IMG/VR virus record: IMGVR_UViG_3300043548_000832
Coordinates: 1 to 42,004 of that record
Source of the DNA: a virus
Length of the DNA stretch: 42,004 nt
Strand: one strand, 5' to 3'
Below, piece by piece: positions 15,958 to 22,763 of the stretch (positions are counted from its first letter, which is position 1; the number at the start of each line of letters is the position of its first letter). The notes beneath the pieces were generated by a model. That model made no database searches and was not told where the DNA came from. It was given only the letters and a program-made list of their open reading frames with translations. The position numbers and the translations under genes are program-made.

Positions 15958-17039
15958 GGTTTAAGAACCGTTAGGACCTCTGGATATTCGACATCCAAAA
16001 CTTTTTTATCTTTTCCTTGATAAGGTATATTCTGCAAGATATATCGAATTGCATTCAATCCAGAAATTCTTTTATCTTGGGAATCAATTATTACCCATGG
16101 GTGGTTCACAGTAGATGTTTTATCAAATAATTTTTCTTTGAACTCTGTAAATCTGTCCCATAAATCCTGCATTCTAGCATCATTGGGTGAATATTTCCAA
16201 TATTTCAAAGGTGATTGTTTTCTCATTTCAAATCTTCTAGCTTGAGTTGGTTTTTCTATCGAAAACCAAAGTTTAAATAAGTAATCACCCTCTTTAACCA
16301 AGTCCTGTTCGAAATCTGCAACATTTTCCATGAAGTCTTCATATTCTTCAGGACTGCCGTATCCCATAACAGGTTCAACTAAACCTCTATTATACCAACT
16401 TCTATCGAATAAATTAATCATTCCTGGTCGGATTTGTTTTTTATACCTGTTCCACCAATCTTTTCTTTCTTCAGGAGTAGGTATGCCTAAAGCAACAACA
16501 TTGTAATATCTTGGATTTAAATTTTCCACAAACTTTTTAATTGTTGAACCCTTACCTGCAGAATCTCTTCCCTCGAAAACAACAATTACAGTTTTACCCG
16601 TTTCCTTTAACCATTCTTGAAGTTTTAATAACTCAACTTGTAGTTGATATAGTTCTTTACGATAAATCTTTTTTGGTATTAATGATGGTTCTTCTGGTTC
16701 AAACTCATAGTCCTCACTTTCAGGCTCTACACCATACCCACCTCTTTCTCTGAATTTTAAAGATGATATAATTTTGCCAAAATAATCAGAAACATTCTTT
16801 TTTTTATCTCCTTTCTTCAACAAAATTTTTCTGAGACCTCTTTCAACCAAATCAAAATCGATAATTTGGTCTTTAGCAATAGAGGACAATTCTATTAACA
16901 TTTTTTCAATAGTAGGAGTATATAACTTCAAAAATTCTAAAGCCTGTATAACCTTTCCTAAATTTTTATCTAGTTTTTGGGAACTTTCGGTGATGCCCAT
17001 TACTCTTTTAATTCTATCGGCTTCTGATAATATGCCCAT
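15954..17039 (-). CDS. ppk2: Polyphosphate kinase 2 (PPK2) with N-terminal tag
   Basis: 361 residues. The PPK2 core spans about 120-361: Walker A in FEGRDSAGKGSTIKKF at 155-170, the lid/Walker B region FDRSWYNRGLVEPVMG at 211-226, and LFKLWFSIEKPTQARRFEMR with SPLKYWKYSPND. PPK2 moves phosphate between polyphosphate and nucleotides (NDP or NMP), so it could supply NTPs in infection. Before the core is a roughly 120-residue extension starting MGILSEADRIKRVMGITESS, with LSE and ITE elements, read here as a capsid-type tag. A TATTTATA box precedes the start by 12 bases. The direction and base preference cannot be read. Confidence 0.93.
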   Translation of the reverse strand: MGILSEADRIKRVMGITESSQKLDKNLGKVIQALEFLKLYTPTIEKMLIELSSIAKDQIIDFDLVERGLRKILLKKGDKKKNVSDYFGKIISSLKFRERGGYGVEPESEDYEFEPEEPSLIPKKIYRKELYQLQVELLKLQEWLKETGKTVIVVFEGRDSAGKGSTIKKFVENLNPRYYNVVALGIPTPEERKDWWNRYKKQIRPGMINLFDRSWYNRGLVEPVMGYGSPEEYEDFMENVADFEQDLVKEGDYLFKLWFSIEKPTQARRFEMRKQSPLKYWKYSPNDARMQDLWDRFTEFKEKLFDKTSTVNHPWVIIDSQDKRISGLNAIRYILQNIPYQGKDKKVLDVEYPEVLTVLKP

Positions 17040-17051
17040 GTGTTTTTTTTA

Positions 17052-17059
17052 TATAAATA
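17052..17059 (-). promoter_or_regulatory. TATTTAT box before PPK2
   Basis: TATTTATA 12 bases before ATG 17039; divergent from the box at 17082. Confidence 0.5.
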
Positions 17060-17081
17060 CTACTAGATTATGGTTATGCAA

Positions 17082-17089
17082 TATTTATT
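17082..17089 (+). promoter_or_regulatory. TATTTAT box with a long leader
   Basis: TATTTATT 81 bases before ATG 17171, an unusual distance; the gap holds a hairpin. Confidence 0.4.
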
Positions 17090-17090
17090 G

Positions 17091-17148
17091 ATACCAAGAT
17101 ACTATCCTAAGAGATTTAGAATTTCACAGGATTGCCGTCTTTTGGTAT
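17091..17148 (+). promoter_or_regulatory. Structured 5' leader
   Basis: ATACCAA at 17091-17097 pairs with TTGGTAT at 17142-17148, and ATCCT at 17104-17108 with AGGAT at 17128-17132. This closed two-stem element occupies most of the leader of the gene at 17171 and may control translation of the lysis genes. Confidence 0.4.
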
Positions 17149-17170
17149 TAACTAAAAACCAAAAAAGAAA

Positions 17171-17473
17171 ATGGCACCAAAAAAATCCGTTACCGACGCA
17201 GTTGCCGGTACAATTAAACCCCCAATTTCATTTAAAGAATTTGCAAAAGAACCTGTAAAAGGTTTATTATTCATTGTAATAATTGCTATTGGATATTTGT
17301 ATGTTGATGGGAAAGTTAATTACAATTCGCAGATTGAAAAACAAGGACATAAAATTGAAGTTCTTGAATCAAAGGTCGATGCCTTAACAAATCAATTGAG
17401 AAAGTCTGACAGCGCGTTATCTGCTGCAGTATCGAAAATAACCGTTCTACAAGAATTAGGAAAAATTAATTAA
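17171..17473 (+). CDS. Inner-membrane coiled-coil protein (i-spanin-like)
   Basis: 100 residues: cytoplasmic basic N-terminus, one membrane segment near 31-47 (GLLFIVIIAIGYLYVD), then a helical coiled-coil-like tail with IEKQGHKIEVLESKVDALTN. This is the layout of an inner-membrane spanin. It is followed after two bases by a lipoprotein gene, then a holin-like gene and an endolysin. The first 30 residues are longer than usual for spanins. Confidence 0.7.
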   Translation: MAPKKSVTDAVAGTIKPPISFKEFAKEPVKGLLFIVIIAIGYLYVDGKVNYNSQIEKQGHKIEVLESKVDALTNQLRKSDSALSAAVSKITVLQELGKIN

Positions 17474-17475
17474 CC

Positions 17476-17916
17476 ATGAAAAAATCATTATTAGTCCTTG
17501 GATTATTTCTTTTTTCATGTACTATTCCTGAAGAACCTGTTGTTTTACCTGTTGAGATTGACAGTGTTTTGATTAAAAGTCAGCAAAACTTAGTTACTTC
17601 AGATTCTGTACAGAAAAAGAGCGATTCAACAACGAAAGAACAAGTGATAAAAGTAATTAGAGAATTCAAAATTCTAACAAACGAAGTTGAAAAATTTAAA
17701 ACGGAAAGAGTTCAATTAATGAGTCTTCAAAATGTTGTAACCGAAAAAGTTGTTTACAAAGTTGATACCGTTTACATCGAGGTAGAAAAAAACTTTTGGG
17801 GAAGGAAAAAAACAACTACATCAGTTAAATCAGACAGCACTTCAATAATTACTTCGGATTCTACAATAGAAACTTCAGAAAAGATAGACACAACTTCATC
17901 TAATCTTATTCGTTAA
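17476..17916 (+). CDS. Outer-membrane lipoprotein (o-spanin-like)
   Basis: 146 residues with lipoprotein signal MKKSLLVLGLFLFSC, cysteine at 15. The mature part is Ser/Thr/Asp-rich with a helical stretch KEQVIKVIREFKILTNEVEK and FKTERVQLMSLQ. A lipoprotein paired with the coiled-coil membrane protein just upstream suggests a two-component spanin. It is longer than classical Rz1-type proteins. Confidence 0.7.
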   Translation: MKKSLLVLGLFLFSCTIPEEPVVLPVEIDSVLIKSQQNLVTSDSVQKKSDSTTKEQVIKVIREFKILTNEVEKFKTERVQLMSLQNVVTEKVVYKVDTVYIEVEKNFWGRKKTTTSVKSDSTSIITSDSTIETSEKIDTTSSNLIR

Positions 17917-17931
17917 AAAGTTTATCTAATT

Positions 17932-17971
17932 AAATATTTATAGTGGAATAAACGCTATAAATATTTTTTTT
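17932..17971 (+). terminator. Inverted repeat with T-run
   Basis: AAATATTTATAG (17932-17943) and CTATAAATATTT (17955-17966) form a perfect 12-pair stem, with further Ts after it. It may end the spanin-like transcript; the arms themselves contain TATTTATA on both strands. Confidence 0.5.
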
Positions 17972-17992
17972 GCCCCTAACTGAGGAAAAAAC

Positions 17993-18000
17993 TATTTATA
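17993..18000 (+). promoter_or_regulatory. TATTTAT box before the holin-like gene
   Basis: TATTTATA 17 bases before ATG 18018. Confidence 0.5.
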
Positions 18001-18017
18001 AAAAATAATATTACAAT

Positions 18018-18578
18018 ATGTCATCACAAGAAAATAGCTCAGGTGAATTTGAAAAACTTATCAACTCTATGATGAATAGAAGACTATTCATGAGTTTAGT
18101 AATACTAATAACTTTTTTAGGTATTATAGGTGGTATTGGTGTGGCAATCTCAATAAACTTAGACATAACAGAACAATGGAAGGAACTATTGTTATTGTTA
18201 TTAGGTGCATTTATTGGTAGTTACGGAAAAATAATCGATTACTGGTTTAGAGACAATGATAAAGATAAAATGCTTGTTCAGAAGATGGATGAGGAAGACG
18301 GAGTTGCACTATCAGATACTTCTCACATGGATTTAAATAATGGAGAGCCAGAAATTTCTGAAATACCGTTAGATGTAAGTACCCCTCAAGTCTCCCCTCA
18401 AGTCGGTGTGGAAATCGATGAAGATGGTGATGGTACTATGGATGGTATAGATAAAGACGGTGATGGTGATATAGATGAATATTTTGCGCATAGAAACTGT
18501 GAACATGTTTGGGGTGATAAAGATAATGATGGACAGGAAGAATGTTTAATCTGTGGTTTAATTAAAGAAAACGATTAA
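18018..18578 (+). CDS. Holin-like membrane protein with acidic Ca-site-like tail
   Basis: 186 residues. Two membrane segments near 24-48 (LFMSLVILITFLGIIGGIGV) and 57-74 (ELLLLLLGAFIGSYGKIID), then a tail. Residues 1-95 are paralogous to the gene at 14763. The added tail has EDGDGTMDGIDKDGDGDIDE near 136-155, with DxDxDG loops like EF-hand or thrombospondin-3 calcium sites, and a C-terminal CEHVW ... CLICG pattern that may bind zinc. Two bases before the endolysin gene, supporting a holin role. The tail is unusual for a holin. Confidence 0.75.
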   Translation: MSSQENSSGEFEKLINSMMNRRLFMSLVILITFLGIIGGIGVAISINLDITEQWKELLLLLLGAFIGSYGKIIDYWFRDNDKDKMLVQKMDEEDGVALSDTSHMDLNNGEPEISEIPLDVSTPQVSPQVGVEIDEDGDGTMDGIDKDGDGDIDEYFAHRNCEHVWGDKDNDGQEECLICGLIKEND

Positions 18579-18580
18579 TT

Positions 18581-19405
18581 ATGTTATTAAAAGTAGGGTC
18601 TAAAGGAGATGACGTAAAAAAACTCCAGCAAAAATTAGGTCTGACTGCTGATGGTATTTTTGGACAAGGCACTGCAAAGGCAGTTAAAAAATGGCAGATA
18701 GATAATGATTTAACACCTGATGGTATCGTTGGTGAAGGGACTTGGAATAAAATGTTTGGTTCTAAAGTTTTGATTACTGAACCCGCATCTCCTATATCAA
18801 GTGTTTCAGGTTTAAATCTAAAGAATTTGAAAGGTCATATTCCTGATTCTGTGATTGCACAAATACCTGACACAGCTTCAAAGTTCAAAATTAATACACC
18901 TTTAAGGTTAGCACACTTTTTAGCTCAATGTAGTCACGAGTCAGGAGGTTTCAAACTAACTCAAGAAAATCTAAACTATTCTGCGAAGGGATTAAAAAGT
19001 GTTTTCTCAAAATATTTTAAAGATGCCGGTTTAGCCGAAGCTTATGAGAGAAAACCTGAAAAAATAGGCAATAGAGTTTATGGTGGAAGAATGGGAAATG
19101 GGATAGAATCATCAGGTGATGGATTTAAATACAGAGGTAGAGGTTATATACAATTAACAGGTAAAGACAACTATAATGCCTTTGGAAAATCTATAAATGA
19201 AGATATTGTTAATAATCCAGATTTAGTTGCTTCGAAATATCCATTACTATCGGCAGCATGGTTCTTCCAAAGATGCCTTTCAAAATGTGATTTAGGTTCT
19301 TCCAAAGATGCAATAACAAGTGTATCCAAATGTGTAAATGGAGGTACAAATGGTCTCGAGGATAGAATTAAACATTTTAACGAGTTTTATAATCTACTAA
19401 AATAA
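18581..19405 (+). CDS. Endolysin: PG-binding domain plus GH19-type lysozyme
   Basis: 274 residues. Residues 1-60 form a peptidoglycan-binding domain (GDDVKKLQQKLGLTADGIFG, then TAKAVKKWQ and DGIVGEGTW). Residues about 80-274 are a GH19 chitinase-like muramidase domain with AHFLAQCSHESGGF (catalytic Glu120) and KYRGRGYIQLTGKDNY near 184-198. The family cuts peptidoglycan sugars. No signal peptide, so export depends on a holin, which fits the gene just upstream. The next gene starts directly after the stop. Confidence 0.92.
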   Translation: MLLKVGSKGDDVKKLQQKLGLTADGIFGQGTAKAVKKWQIDNDLTPDGIVGEGTWNKMFGSKVLITEPASPISSVSGLNLKNLKGHIPDSVIAQIPDTASKFKINTPLRLAHFLAQCSHESGGFKLTQENLNYSAKGLKSVFSKYFKDAGLAEAYERKPEKIGNRVYGGRMGNGIESSGDGFKYRGRGYIQLTGKDNYNAFGKSINEDIVNNPDLVASKYPLLSAAWFFQRCLSKCDLGSSKDAITSVSKCVNGGTNGLEDRIKHFNEFYNLLK

Positions 19406-19813
19406 ATGACAGACCATTTATCATATGAAAGCGAATTCCTTTCGGGAGTTAATATTGGCGTTGTTTTTTCAAACAATCCACAATATAAAGAATTAAAACC
19501 TTTATTCGATGAGTATGGATATGGATTTATGGTTCCCAACAAAAACATGATTGTAATTGACGGTGATGTAATCTTGGAATATGGTAGTGAGGTTTTAAAA
19601 TTCATCGAGGCTCATGAAGTGTCTCACGTAATATTAGGACACGACGGTCCAAGAAATCCACAAGACGAAATTGAGGCAGATTTAGGTGCGTATATCTTAT
19701 TGAAAAAATTTAAAAAATTAAAATCAATTCCATATCTCATCTCAAATTTTGAAGATAGACATGGAATTTCGTTCAATGAAAAAATGACTGAAGATTTAAA
19801 AAAATACTTCTAG
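19406..19813 (+). CDS. HEVSH zinc peptidase, ImmA/IrrE-like
   Basis: 135 residues with HEVSHVILGH at 70-79 and EIEADLGAYILLKKF at 88-102, the HExxH...E/D pattern of small IrrE/ImmA-like metallopeptidases. It starts directly after the endolysin stop and may be cotranslated. Proteins of this class cleave or bind regulators, including phage repressors; a lysis role is possible only by position. Confidence 0.8.
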   Translation: MTDHLSYESEFLSGVNIGVVFSNNPQYKELKPLFDEYGYGFMVPNKNMIVIDGDVILEYGSEVLKFIEAHEVSHVILGHDGPRNPQDEIEADLGAYILLKKFKKLKSIPYLISNFEDRHGISFNEKMTEDLKKYF

Positions 19814-19849
19814 TGATATCGCCGAGTTGATTTTTTTAAATATTTCTTA

Positions 19850-19935
19850 TATTTATTGTTATCACCTTAAGGTGTTCTCATATAGACCTTTCCAAAAGAC
19901 CCGCAAATTTATTTTGACGGGTCTATTTTTTTTTA
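19850..19935 (+). ncRNA. Candidate small RNA between a TATTTAT box and a terminator
   Basis: TATTTATT at 19850-19857 is followed by no open frame but by a CACCTTAAGGTG palindrome at 19863-19874 and then a terminator. A transcript of about 65-75 bases would result. Alternatively the box is fortuitous. Confidence 0.35.
19897..19933 (+). terminator. Rho-independent terminator
   Basis: AGACCCG at 19897-19903 pairs with CGGGTCT at 19918-19924, followed by ATTTTTTTTT. Good stem but a 14-base loop. Ends the lysis cassette or the small RNA. Confidence 0.75.
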
Positions 19936-19936
19936 C

Positions 19937-19944
19937 TAAATTTG
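19937..19944 (+). promoter_or_regulatory. Bacteroidota-type -7 box
   Basis: TAAATTTG, four bases before ATG 19949. Confidence 0.45.
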
Positions 19945-19948
19945 TAAA

Positions 19949-20107
19949 ATGAATTACATCGTTTTACTTGTAATTTTTATATTACTATCCATTTTATGGT
20001 TATCTTACGAGATGTGGAAAGCACCATTACTGGATGAAAATTACAGAGTTATTGAAAAAGAAAAAACATTCAAAGACCTTTTAAAAAAATTTAGGTTATG
20101 GAAATAA
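19949..20107 (+). CDS. Small membrane protein (52 residues)
   Basis: MNYIVLLVIFILLSILWLSY is one membrane segment, followed by a short polar tail ending KKFRLWK. Starts just after a host-type box and overlaps the next gene by ten bases. Not recognised. Confidence 0.7.
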   Translation: MNYIVLLVIFILLSILWLSYEMWKAPLLDENYRVIEKEKTFKDLLKKFRLWK

Positions 20108-20730
20108 AATTTGCGGATACTTTTGGAGAATCAATTAAAAGGTTGATATGGCACCAACATCCTGTCTATAAATTCTATGAATTATTTAGATACAAGATTC
20201 CACAGTTTTTCAAAAACCTATGGTTCTTCAGAAAACAACTATGGGAATTCAGGTCTTGGGACTATTCTTTTAACCTTCAATTCTTTGCTCGTACCTTAGA
20301 AAAAACCGTGAATACAATTGAATTTCATGGGTATGAAATTGATGAAACAAGGTTGAAGAAAGTTGAAAAAATGAAACGTGTAATCCAACTAATAGAAAAC
20401 ATTCGTACAGATTCTTATATTCGTATGGCTGAAAAAGAACTTGGAGAAGTAAAAATTATCAATTGGGACTTCGAGCAAACCGAAGATAATCCCGAACTAT
20501 ATCAGTTGGTTGATAATCATACTAAAGAAGAGAATGACCATAATAGAAAGGTGTATAAATTGGCAGATGAGATAGAAGCCCGAGAATGGGAAGAACTCTT
20601 TTCAATATTGAAAGGTCAGGACATTAAAGAATATAGTGAATTATACAATTCTTTAACCGATTACGACAAAAAGGCAAATTTGTGGACAGAATGGTATGAC
20701 GGAAGTGGTATGAAACATTGGTGGGACTAA
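20098..20730 (+). CDS. Conserved large-phage hypothetical protein
   Basis: 210 residues, helical, starting MEIKFADTFGESIKRLIWHQ. Features FRSWDYSFNLQFFARTLEKT, MKRVIQLIENIRTDSYIRMA and a C-terminal TEWYDGSGMKHWWD. I recall this arrangement as common in jumbo and T4-like phage genomes without a function. It is followed by another small membrane protein. Confidence 0.8.
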   Translation: MEIKFADTFGESIKRLIWHQHPVYKFYELFRYKIPQFFKNLWFFRKQLWEFRSWDYSFNLQFFARTLEKTVNTIEFHGYEIDETRLKKVEKMKRVIQLIENIRTDSYIRMAEKELGEVKIINWDFEQTEDNPELYQLVDNHTKEENDHNRKVYKLADEIEAREWEELFSILKGQDIKEYSELYNSLTDYDKKANLWTEWYDGSGMKHWWD

Positions 20731-20748
20731 TTATTAAAAAAACATTTT

Positions 20749-20907
20749 ATGATTGGAGTTATTATCTTTATCTTTGCAATATCTCTTTCACTTGCTTGGT
20801 TATGGGCAGGTGGTATAGATTATATGAAACAAAATCATCCTGATTACAAAGGGGAGGATTACTTGAATTGGGATATTGATGAACAAGATAAAGACCAAAT
20901 ATTATGA
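20749..20907 (+). CDS. Small membrane protein (52 residues)
   Basis: MIGVIIFIFAISLSLAWLWA is a membrane segment; the tail is polar and acidic (EDYLNWDIDEQDKDQIL). Its stop overlaps the metallophosphoesterase start by four bases (ATGA), which supports translation. Confidence 0.7.
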   Translation: MIGVIIFIFAISLSLAWLWAGGIDYMKQNHPDYKGEDYLNWDIDEQDKDQIL

Positions 20908-21584
20908 AAATTACATTTATAAGCGACACTCACAACAAACACGAATACCTTACCAGCAAGGCTTATAATAATATTCTCGGAAGTGGTGATATTTTGGTTC
21001 ACGCGGGTGATTGTACAGGTATGGGTAAAACTCACGAAATCAAAAACTTTTTAGATTGGTTTTCAAATACTGAATATACTCACAAAATATTCATAGCTGG
21101 TAATCACGATTGGGGGTTTGAACTTCATAACGATATTGCGCCTGAATACAAAGAAAAAGGCGTACACTACCTTTTCGATAGTGAAGTTGTAATCGATGGA
21201 GTTAAATTCTATGGTAGCCCATGGCAACCTGAATTCTATAATTGGGCATTCAATCTACCAAGAGGGGAAAAACTCGCTGAAAAGTGGTCTTTGATACCTG
21301 ATGATACCGATGTATTAATTACTCATGGCCCTGCGTACGGAATGCTTGATTGGGTTCCGAGCGGGACTCAAGTTGGTTGTCAAGATTTATTTTATAAGAT
21401 AATTGAGATACAACCTAAAATTCATGTTTGTGGTCACATCCATTGTGCTTACGGACAAAAATATTTTAATGGTGTGGAATTCCTAAACGCCTCAGTTTTG
21501 GATGAACAATACCAACACCATAACAAACCAATCTCTTTGGAATTTGATAACATAGAGAAAAAAATTGTTGAATACTATGTCTAA
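20904..21584 (+). CDS. Metallophosphoesterase, MPPED/UPF0046-like
   Basis: 226 residues with ISDTHNKH near 5, HAGDCTGMGK near 36, IAGNHDWG near 65, YGSPWQPEFYNWAFN near 100, LITHGPAYGMLDW near 140 and CGHIHCAYG near 175. The GSPW and THGP spacing is typical of the MPPED1/2 type of metal-dependent phosphodiesterases. It is only distantly similar to the enzyme at 1014. Substrate unknown. Confidence 0.92.
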   Translation: MKITFISDTHNKHEYLTSKAYNNILGSGDILVHAGDCTGMGKTHEIKNFLDWFSNTEYTHKIFIAGNHDWGFELHNDIAPEYKEKGVHYLFDSEVVIDGVKFYGSPWQPEFYNWAFNLPRGEKLAEKWSLIPDDTDVLITHGPAYGMLDWVPSGTQVGCQDLFYKIIEIQPKIHVCGHIHCAYGQKYFNGVEFLNASVLDEQYQHHNKPISLEFDNIEKKIVEYYV

Positions 21585-21876
21585 AGAACTATGTTCCTGT
21601 GGTTCAGTTGGGGTTTGGGATTACATGCCAGGATTTTCTAATGGAAGTAATTCCGTATTTTGTGATGACTGTGTTCCAAGGGGGTGTGAATGTAATCACA
21701 GATACAGTGATGTGAATGCATATCACCCCCCTTTAGAAAAACCTGATTTACCTGATGGTGAAGAGGGCAAAGATTGGAAATGGGTAAGTGATGGTGTTTG
21801 GTGTCATATTGATGAAAAAGGACGAGAATACCCTTGTGTTGAATATATGTATGACGAAAATGGTTGGGATATATGA
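21577..21876 (+). CDS. Cys-rich conserved phage protein
   Basis: 99 residues from ATG 21577, overlapping the previous stop by eight bases. CSCGSVGVWDYMPGF and FCDDCVPRGCECN form a likely zinc-binding cluster; the C-terminal half is acidic. The CDDCVPRGC type recurs in phage genomes with no known function. Confidence 0.8.
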   Translation: MSKELCSCGSVGVWDYMPGFSNGSNSVFCDDCVPRGCECNHRYSDVNAYHPPLEKPDLPDGEEGKDWKWVSDGVWCHIDEKGREYPCVEYMYDENGWDI

Positions 21877-22166
21877 AATCAAAAAGTATGACAATATTAG
21901 GACTTAGAATAAGTTTTGTCTTCAGACATAAGTTTGAAAAAGACAGAGGAAAGATTGATAAGATTATGTATTGGAGACAATATAATCTTGGTGTTTGGTT
22001 TAAATCCTACACTATGGTGTCGAAACCAAAAGATGGTCCTGCGGTAATTGGAAAAAATGGAACCACATCAAGAAGTTTTCTCTTTGGTGTTGATTTATTA
22101 ATTTGTAAATTTTGGTTTAACATTTGTTATAGACCTTATATATTTCAGATAAATGAAAAAGATTAA
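21873..22166 (+). CDS. Hypothetical protein
   Basis: 97 residues from ATG 21873 (four-base overlap with the previous gene). Basic and aromatic, with LFGVDLLICKFWFNICYRPY near the end. Not recognised. Confidence 0.65.
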   Translation: MKSKSMTILGLRISFVFRHKFEKDRGKIDKIMYWRQYNLGVWFKSYTMVSKPKDGPAVIGKNGTTSRSFLFGVDLLICKFWFNICYRPYIFQINEKD

Positions 22167-22404
22167 CGACGGACACTACTTAGAATTGATGGATAGACTT
22201 TATATGGGAATATGTGCCATAGAAGACCATTTATTGGGTCATCCATTAACAAAAAAAAATAAAAAAGTAAAAAAATTGATTGACAAAGCCGGTATGTGTC
22301 TGGCTGAAGCATACCAAATTGTTGGCGAAGAATCATTTAAAAAGGAACAAAAAAATGGAATACAAAAAATTATACTTAGACGACGTAAGAACTCCAAAGA
22401 CTGA
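22153..22404 (+). CDS. Small helical hypothetical protein
   Basis: 83 residues, MKKINDGHYLELMDRLYMGI at the start and a very basic C-terminus KIILRRRKNSKD. It overlaps the genes on both sides by 14 and 50 bases. Not recognised. Confidence 0.65.
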   Translation: MKKINDGHYLELMDRLYMGICAIEDHLLGHPLTKKNKKVKKLIDKAGMCLAEAYQIVGEESFKKEQKNGIQKIILRRRKNSKD

Positions 22405-22729
22405 TGGGTGGGACATCGTTCGTAATTACGATGATTTTGTTAGTTACATCGAATTAAACGGTGTGCCTGATGAAATATCTTTCGACCACGATTTATCAAG
22501 AGAACACACAAAATACTATTTTGATAATGGAGGACATGATAATCCACCTGACCCGTTAAATGTTGAATTCAAAGAAAAGACAGGATATGATGCTGCAAAA
22601 TGGTTGTGTAACTATTGTTTACGTAATGGTTTACCTATTCCTGAATGGAATGTACATTCCGCAAATCCTGTCGGGAAAGAAAATATTTCATCATTGTTAA
22701 AGAATTATGAAAAACAGTTAAATCAATAA
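22355..22729 (+). CDS. Cyclic-phosphate-processing receiver-like protein (cREC)
   Basis: 124 residues from ATG 22355. KKLYLDDVRTPKTDGWDIV, PDEISFDHDLSRE, GYDAAKWLCNYCLRN and WNVHSANPVGKENI fit the small receiver-like domain proposed to process cyclic phosphate ends of nucleic acids. Conserved DD and DHD acids and HSANPVG would form the active site. With the T4-type RNA ligase and kinase-like protein in this window it may belong to RNA repair; this link is inference. Confidence 0.8.
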   Translation: MEYKKLYLDDVRTPKTDGWDIVRNYDDFVSYIELNGVPDEISFDHDLSREHTKYYFDNGGHDNPPDPLNVEFKEKTGYDAAKWLCNYCLRNGLPIPEWNVHSANPVGKENISSLLKNYEKQLNQ

Positions 22730-22763
22730 AAGGTAGAATATTTTAATTTTACCTTTTATTTTT
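22728..22763. terminator. Bidirectional terminator
   Basis: AAAAGGTA at 22728-22735 pairs with TACCTTTT at 22750-22757, between convergent stops at 22729 and 22756, with a T-run on both strands. Confidence 0.7.

Noticed and set aside
17070-17258. 62-codon plus-strand open frame
   Set aside because: It overlaps the spanin-like gene in another frame and the leader hairpin; its sequence is low in protein-like character.
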